64,000 bases of DNA from Impatiens glandulifera (taxonomy: Eukaryota; Streptophyta; Magnoliopsida; Ericales; Balsaminaceae). Below are positions 58,245 through 64,000 of this stretch, piece by piece. Position 1 is the first letter of the stretch; each line of letters begins with the position of its first letter. The notes under the pieces were generated by a model. The model was not told the DNA's origin and did no database searches. It saw only the letters and a program-made list of their open reading frames with translations. Where the stretch lies: assembly GCF_907164915.1 (NCBI RefSeq), contig NW_025919514.1:1-64000 (forward strand), written 5' to 3'. Both the position numbers and the translations under genes were made by a program.

Positions 58245-58260
58245 TGGTTTATATATAATG
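58245..58260 (-). promoter_or_regulatory. TATA box of the WAK-like gene
   Basis: On the minus strand tcattatatataaaccagtc gives a canonical TATATATAA about 90 bp before ATG 58160, a normal distance for a plant core promoter with a short leader. Confidence 0.65.
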
Positions 58261-58697
58261 ACCACGAGTGAAAAGCTTTATTATTATTTTTTAAATAGGA
58301 ATATTAAAATACGCGGGTGAAGGAAGGATACAGTTACTCATTTTTATTTTATATGTTTGTTCTTTTTTAACATTAGTTTTTTCCATGTTGTTACAACACA
58401 AACACAAACAAAAATAATAATAAAAAATGAAGAGGAACATTTCAATACGGCGAGGATGTTATTAACTTTGAGTTTATATCATATTAATATGTAGGATCAC
58501 TTTGAGTTACATAAATTTGTTGATTTTTTTATTTTTTTTATTTATAATTACACATATCATAAAAATATCTATACACAAATAAATAAAATTAAATATGTGG
58601 AGGAAGTTGTTAACTTAAATTTGAGTTTATGTCTTATTATTAGTAGGATCATTTTTTATTTTATATATTTCTTAAATGGTGATAAAGTAATCTGGTG

Positions 58698-60537
58698 TAG
58701 GGCTGCAAATGAGTCAAGCTACTCGTGAGCCGCTCGGTCAAAGTTCGGCTTGAGCTTGACTTTGACCGAGCTCGAGCCGAACTCGAGCCGGCTCGTTTAA
58801 AATTCGAGTCGAGCTCGAGCTCATATAATGCTTGCTCGATGGCTTGTCGAGCTTTTTCGAGCCTAAGTATATAATATATAATTTTTTTATTTAATATTAA
58901 AACTCTAATAATATATTTTTTCCCTCTCTTTTTCTTCAAAGCCCATAATCCATAATTAAAACCCTAATTTCTAACACATCTACGACTTTTATCTAATCCC
59001 TCTTCTTTATTTCTCATCTAACCTAATCTGACTCTTCATCTAATCGCCTCTTCTTCTCTCATCTAATCTGTTCATCTAATAGACTTTCTTTCCTTCTTTC
59101 TAAATTTTCTCTTCCATGCCTCTTCTTTCATTCTTCATTCGTTTTCTCTTCCATATTCACCATTTCTTTCACTCTTAATCTTTTCTTCATTCGTCTTCAC
59201 ATATTTTTTCAGAAGAGTCTTACAGTTACATTACAGGTAATTAAATTTATTTTCTCTTTTTATGATAACTATTGTTTTTGCATTTTTATTTAACTTTGAT
59301 TTTTTTTACTTTAAGTAAATCCAGCAACAAAGAAAGGAAAAAATTATTTATTGGTGAACTCAGTGGTAAGGTAAGTCTTGTTCATCTTTTTTTCTTAAAA
59401 AAATTTATGCTTATATATATTTTTTTATGTATTAGGATAAACTTAGACTTCGATTATTCTATACCTAGGTTGGATGAATATATAGAATAATAATTAGTTT
59501 AGTATAAAAAGAAATAAATATGGTTAATATTTTATTTATAATAAAATTATACTTATATTATACTATACTTATATTGAAAAGAAATAAAAAGATACTTATA
59601 TTATACTATATATATTTTTTATATATAATATATATATTATAATATAAAAAAAATAATATATATCTAATATTATCTAAGATAGCAGCTAACATTTTAGTAA
59701 TTCCAGTGGCTTCAGAAGCAACATTTAGTGCTGGAACAAGAGTCATTAATTCTTACCGTTCATCACTATCTACGAATACAGTGCAAACTCTACTTTGTGG
59801 AGGTGATTGGCTTCGACATATAAATGGAATGAAAAAGAAGACTAAAGTAAGTTTTTATAATTAAATTCTTATGTTATATACTGAATTTTATCACTTATTT
59901 AATTAATTTTTCACTTTTTCAGAAAGAGAAGACACATCAAGAAATTTTTTGTCGGTATCTACATCTTAAAGTAAGTTAAATTTTAGTTATTTGTTTTAAC
60001 ATTTATTTTTTATATTAATTATTTTTAAGATTAAACATTTCATATAATTGAATGCAGGTAGTTGTACGTGTGCTATGATTGAAGAACATGAGTTAAAAAG
60101 ATTAATATATTGAATGTTCAAACAATTTTTATTGTTTTGTACTTTAATTTTTGAATTTTATGTTTTAGAATTTTGATTAGTAATGGTGATTTAATGTTTT
60201 GGATTATTATGTTTTAGAATTTTGAATAGTTATGATTGTTTCATATTTTAATTTTGAAATATCATGTTTTTATTAATATGTATGAAAGATTGATATTTTA
60301 ATTTTATAAATAAATTTGGTTCGAGCTCGAATCGAGTTCGAGCTCGAGTTTGAGCTTGAAAATTAAATTTTTGTTCAAGCTTTCGAGTCGAGCCGAGCTT
60401 GTAGGTAATATAGTCGAGTCGAACTCGAGCTCAAATTTATAAGCTCGTTCGAGCTCGAGTTCGAGTCGAGCTAATAAATACTTAATCGAGTCGAGCTCGA
60501 GCAAGCTTGAGCTCGGCTCGGCTCATTTGCAGACCTA
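58698..60537 (+). mobile_element. hAT-family DNA transposon with 8-bp target duplication
   Basis: The element starts TAGGGCTGCAAATGAG (58698) and ends CTCATTTGCAGACCTA (60537), imperfect inverted ends of hAT type. ATCTGGTG lies directly outside both ends (58690-58697 and 60538-60545), the 8-bp target duplication expected of hAT. Both subterminal regions (58710-58865 and 60310-60530) are packed with GAGCTCGAG/CGAGCTCG words, typical transposase-binding repeats. Length 1840 bp. It carries only the C-terminal end of a transposase, so it is non-autonomous. Confidence 0.95.
59690..60078 (+). pseudogene. hAT transposase C-terminal (dimerisation) remnant
   Basis: Reads PVASEATFSAGTRVINSYRS then SLSTNTVQTLLCGGDWLRHI (59700-59830), the conserved hAT C-terminal dimerisation motif, followed by an intron-like stretch and KEKTHQEIFCRYLHLK (59920-59970). 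The catalytic DDE core is not present. Confidence 0.88.
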
Positions 60538-60545
60538 ATCTGGTG

Positions 60546-61007
60546 TAAAACAATTATATAAAAAAATTATTAAAATTTTCTGTAAGAATTAAAAATTAAA
60601 ATAACTTTCTATAATTAAATTATAATTGTATTTATCACTGTCAAATGGTCAATTCCTTTACCCCAATTACACACAATAATTGTAATTCTATTCCCCCAAA
60701 ACACACAATAATCGTAATTCCATTCCACATTACACACAATAATTATATTTATCCATCTGTGTCAATGGTCAATTCCATTCCTCATTTCATCACTTTCAGA
60801 AACAAATTAACCATAAGTCCGATCAATCCTGCAATAACACCAAACCAATCCTGAAACCCACAAATAAATGTTTGCTTTTATGGAGAGGCCAAGGATTGAT
60901 TTCCTGTGATGGCCCCCACCTAAAAAAAAAAGATGACAGCTAGTTAACTAATAGTTTGCTTTTGTTGGGTTAATAATTAATTGCATTGAATTTAAAAGAT
61001 TACTCAC
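60546..61007. other. Spacer with acacacaataat repeats
   Basis: Short imperfect repeats of attacacacaataattgtaa and ggtcaattccatt lie at 60645-60780. No gene. From about 60950 similarity to 53270-53330 begins. Confidence 0.5.
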
Positions 61008-61693
61008 AATTTGGACACTTTTTCTTGTCAGCACAAAAACCATAAACACAAGCTGTCTGTCGAGATGATAACTGAAATCAAGGCGCAATAGCCGGAACCC
61101 AAAAGAGTTTCTTGTTCTTCTTTCCCCTGTAATAACCACCGCACCACCATGAGAAAAATGAAAAAAAAAAAAACAAGAGAAGGCTTTACTAAAATGAAAG
61201 AAAGAAACCAAAACTTACCTTGAACCTGGCGAGAAGAAGAAAAGCCAAGAAACGATACACACCTATCAGTATCGTCTCCCAATTCCACTGCCAAGAATAA
61301 TTCAAAGAAATCAAAACAATCATTAGAACCGCGGCATTTGTTTCAAATATAAAAACAAAATAAAATAAATAAAATCATAACCCATGATGGGCACTGTGAA
61401 ATACTTATTTCAGAACATGAATTATATCGGTTTTCTTTGTAAAAACCTTTATACCAAAAAGACCTTTCAGCTGTTGGAGTGCACTAGTAATTGCAACTCC
61501 CGCCATGAAGCCAACAATGGCATAGCATGAGAAGGCAAGTCAATCAAGAAACCCAACCTGGATTCAGAAAGAAAAACAAAAAAAAAAAAATTAGATTTCA
61601 AAAAGGGTTTAGGTTTGGTTTGGTTCGGTTCAATAACAAGAGCTTACCTAAAGAAGCCAAGTGTTGCTTGGATGATTCCCCACAAGAATGTAG
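61008..61693 (-). pseudogene. SULTR3-type sulfate transporter, middle exons
   Basis: Four exons in gene order on the minus strand: 61648-61693 (TFLWGIIQATLGFFR), 61447-61557 (VGFLID.., IVGFMAGVAITSALQQLKGL), 61218-61287 (WNWETILIGVYRFLAFLLLA) and 61008-61126 (GKKNKKLFWVPAIAP, then frameshifted ISVI and ADKK). These cover transmembrane helices in the first half of the SLC26 core. In-frame TGA in the second exon, frameshift in the last. Same SULTR3;1/3;2-like subtype as the fragments at 53.4 and 62.6 kb, and without overlap to them. Confidence 0.85.
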
Positions 61694-61974
61694 CTGTAAA
61701 TATACCAGAAAATGAAGTTTGCTGAAAATATACCAGAAAATGGAAAAGGATCTTTAGAACAACCAAAGTAATGTTTGATGATACAGGAATCATAAGGCTT
61801 GATTATATACTTAATACAAGAAAAGTCAAAACAATTGCGCCTACACAAACTGAACATAGATGAATCTAGCCCACTTCTTGTTCCAAATTCTACTTTAGCT
61901 CTTATTCAAGAATTAAGACATATAAATATATTTTAGAGTTCCTTCCAGTAAATTAGAACAATAAAAATTACCTT

Positions 61975-62075
61975 CCAGCTGCAATGTTGACTTGGCTTGC
62001 CTCTTCTATGCCCTTTGAAGATTCTGAGAGGTAATTTGTGTCAGCAATGCACGACATTGATGACGCCTCTTTATT
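61975..62075 (-). other. Short conserved segment upstream of the SULTR3 middle exons
   Basis: Minus-strand reading MSCIADTNYLSESSKGIEEA ending at a GTAATT donor-like site. It has a diverged counterpart at 54300-54380. I do not recognise it as part of SULTR3 or UPF2. It may be an exon of an unknown gene or conserved non-coding sequence. Confidence 0.35.
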
Positions 62076-62563
62076 ATGTTTGATATAACTAGGAATAAAA
62101 ATGAAACAAAGCCTACATGCATTCATTAACCTTTGATATCACACTTACATCATATCAGATTAGACCTTTCAATGTGATTTTAGCTGAAATACAAAGTTTT
62201 TTCAATTTCTTAGTGTTAAGATTAGATTCTATGTGGATAAATAAAACTTGTAAGTTATTAACTCTTTATTTGTACTAATTTATTAGTATAATTGTTACCA
62301 ATTTAGAGTGAAAAAAATTAGCAATGAGCAAAGAGCTCAAGGGAAAGGGAAAATGACCAAAGGAACCAATCTTGCAATGAAATCAAATAAAATGGGCAAC
62401 TTTGTTTGCTTCTCTTCCAACCCATTGTGGTTTGCAAGTAAGGCTTCTTTGGATGTTGTCGCTGACACACAAAAAATGCACATTATCAGTAAACTATCAC
62501 AACCGCGTATAGGGAAACTAACAAGGAAAATGAACAATGAATAATACCAACGCCAGACATCTT
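62076..62563. other. Spacer between SULTR3 fragments
   Basis: No recognised gene or repeat. The frame at 62308-62544 matches nothing I know. Confidence 0.45.
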
Positions 62564-63528
62564 TCATGGTCCTGCAGGGGGAGAACACCTGCGAACAGCA
62601 TCTGCAACAGTGAGAAACACGTTCTCCACCCCAATCAACTCTACAAAATTAGACAAATGCAGCTTCTCTGTCACAACCGGTCCAGGATTTGCTACAACAA
62701 GCTGTTTTTTTGTTTCAACCCAACACAAACAAACAAACAAAAAATCAATCAATCATAAGTGTAGCCTTTCGTTACAATGATTTTATTGTTATTCAACCTA
62801 GAGCTTATTTGATATTATAGGGTTATTTGGAAATAATCTTGGTTTTAGAAAGAAAAAAATAAATTGTTTGATGTAAAAACTGGGTTTTTTAAGGGTAAAA
62901 TGTCTTTACAAGAAAAGGGTAATTTGGTTGATGATTTAAAAGATGAAGGGATTGATGATTGAATAAAGGGTTAGTTTTGGATTCATCAAACAAAGGACCT
63001 AATTACCTTGATTTCCTTTTTATGCAGAGACTGATGCAACGCTTCCAACCCGTGAATTCCACTAGTATCTAGGTCGGTAACAGCTACAACAAAACAAAAC
63101 AAAACAAACATCAATTCCCGAAACAACAAATGTTTTCTTAAGGGTATAACGCAAAAAACAGCAGCAGCTCTTATGCGACATCTCAGATGATCACATATTG
63201 AATTCTCTGGTCATTATCTTTAATCGGTTCTTCTTCTTCAGTAAGCCACCCCAAAGTCGTAGACAAAATTATTAATTCCCCAATGTTTATTTTCTGAAAC
63301 TAGAAAAAACAAATCAAACATTACTACCCAATTATACCTCTCTCGGATATAGTTATCATTTGAAAAATAGATCCCGGAATCAACGCAAGCAATCAACAGC
63401 CCCGGAATCCTAGATGCATCTGGATACTGCAATATATTTCTGTATACCGTAGTTCTAGGGATATTCCCTAGCAAAGCAATCCGAGGCCTAGTCACTTGTA
63501 AAAGAATTTTCGCAAACGATATGCATAC
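62564..63528 (-). pseudogene. SULTR3-type sulfate transporter, STAS-domain exons
   Basis: Minus-strand exons: about 63338-63528 (CISFAKILLQVTRPR, ALLGNIPRTTVYRNILQYPD, IACVDSGIYFSNDNYIRER), about 63186-63250 (WLTEEEEPIKDNDQRIQYVI with a one-base shift), about 63011-63088 (VTDLDTSGIHGLEALHQSLH) and about 62566-62712 (LVVANPGPVVTEKLHLSNF, NVFLTVADAVRRCSP). This is the end of the last membrane helix and nearly the whole cytosolic STAS domain, which controls folding and partner binding of sulfate transporters; DTSG is the conserved STAS loop. All upstream membrane exons are missing and a UPF2 exon lies directly upstream. Confidence 0.87.
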
Positions 63529-63631
63529 CTGAAGATAGATTTTTCTACATGTTCAAAATTATGCTTCAAAATGCTAAAGATATGAGTAATGATACTCATT
63601 TTGCAGGTTAGAGAAATTACAAAATGACTAC

Positions 63632-63883
63632 CTGATGTAAAGGAGGGCGGACTTTAGAAACCCTTGCTGATCGTTCAGGTGGTTTGCAGAGATAATAAAC
63701 ATTTTTTAAAAGAGTGCTGTGATGAGGATCCAGATTCTTGACATTTTTCAACCGCATCAAAATTTCCAACATATTGGCCATTCGCACAGAAGTTTCAGGA
63801 GATCGATAGAGAAATTGTCTGCAGGTCTCAAGGAGATTACATGCAACATCTATGTTATGATGCGAAAAATCATCCAAACAAGT
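63632..63883 (-). pseudogene. UPF2: UPF2 internal exon (second MIF4G region), partial
   Basis: A single 252-nt exon with clean AG acceptor (ctctacag) and GTAG donor reads CLDDFSHHNIDVACNLLETC, FLYRSPETSVRMANMLEILM and PERSARVSKVRPPLHQ, 84 codons with no stop. It is near-identical in layout to the corresponding plant UPF2 exon. Downstream UPF2 exons do not follow: SULTR3 STAS sequence begins about 100 bp on. Upstream exons may exist beyond 64000. It is upstream of, and transcribed towards, the UPF2 5' fragment at 49.3-53.1 kb, so the two pieces are out of order. Whether it belongs to a real gene truncated at its 3' end or an isolated fragment cannot be seen. Confidence 0.85.
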
Positions 63884-64000
63884 CTGTAGAGGGAATATTA
63901 CGCTGAATATGAGAAAAAGGATAAGATGAACAAGTACTTTATTGCATTAAAATGAACTTTTATGTAACAGAATTATCAGGAAACATGATAAATGTAGGAA

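Noticed and set aside
1..64000. tRNA, rRNA or other structured RNA genes
   Set aside because: No clover-leaf sequence with A and B boxes, no rRNA-like sequence and no snRNA motif was recognised by eye; a tRNAscan/Infernal run would be decisive.

Overview
This is plant nuclear DNA: AT-rich, split genes with GT-AG introns, chloroplast, wall-kinase, sulfate-transporter and NMD-factor gene sequences, and many nested transposons. A eudicot, possibly an asterid, is the best guess; the lineage hint is only that the third ORF of the Copia elements resembles a retroelement protein family I associate with Lamiales genomes. Nearly every gene in the window is broken, so this is an accessory, transposon-dominated stretch.

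Layout. 1-5.6 kb: minus-strand gene for a chloroplast TPR protein with a single-base frameshift, running off the left edge. 6.0-6.9 kb: fossil FAR1-type sequence. 7.2-8.2 kb: AT-rich duplicated spacer with a TA microsatellite. 8.28-24.70 kb: a 16.4-kb Mutator-like element (MULE) with long terminal inverted repeats. It carries, in order, a ULP1/C48 SUMO-protease-like gene (+), a DUF7745-like gene (+), a FAR1-type transposase gene (-) and a tandem-BRCT gene of BRCA1/BARD1 type (-), separated by arrays built on a GCGAAGAT-like motif. The genes are decayed, but the BRCT gene has clean exon phases and only one in-frame stop. 24.8-48.5 kb: nested LTR retrotransposons. A plus-strand Copia element (E1) has a 5' LTR fragment and PBS near 25.1 kb and its pol end, extra ORF and 3' LTR at 44.5-48.5 kb. 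A minus-strand relative (E2) lies at 25.4-32.2 kb. A Ty3/Gypsy element of Tat/Ogre type, with dual RNase H, a 3' minisatellite zone and a long LTR, lies at 32.2-44.3 kb.

48.5-64 kb: gene fragments on the minus strand. A 5' UPF2 pseudogene (49.3-53.1 kb), a SULTR3 sulfate-transporter N-terminal fragment (53.4-54.0 kb), a wall-associated receptor-kinase pseudogene with an inserted element (55.1-58.2 kb), a hAT transposon with an exact 8-bp target duplication (58.70-60.54 kb), SULTR3 middle exons (61.0-61.7 kb), SULTR3 STAS exons (62.6-63.5 kb) and an internal UPF2 exon (63.6-63.9 kb). The UPF2 and SULTR3 pieces are not in gene order, which implies duplication and shuffling.

Working together: the only candidate system is the large MULE, where a transposase travels with a deSUMOylase-like gene, a DUF7745 gene and a phosphopeptide-binding BRCT pair. 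Any cooperation among them is inference. All calls come from reading translations by eye; no database search was run and exon borders are predictions.
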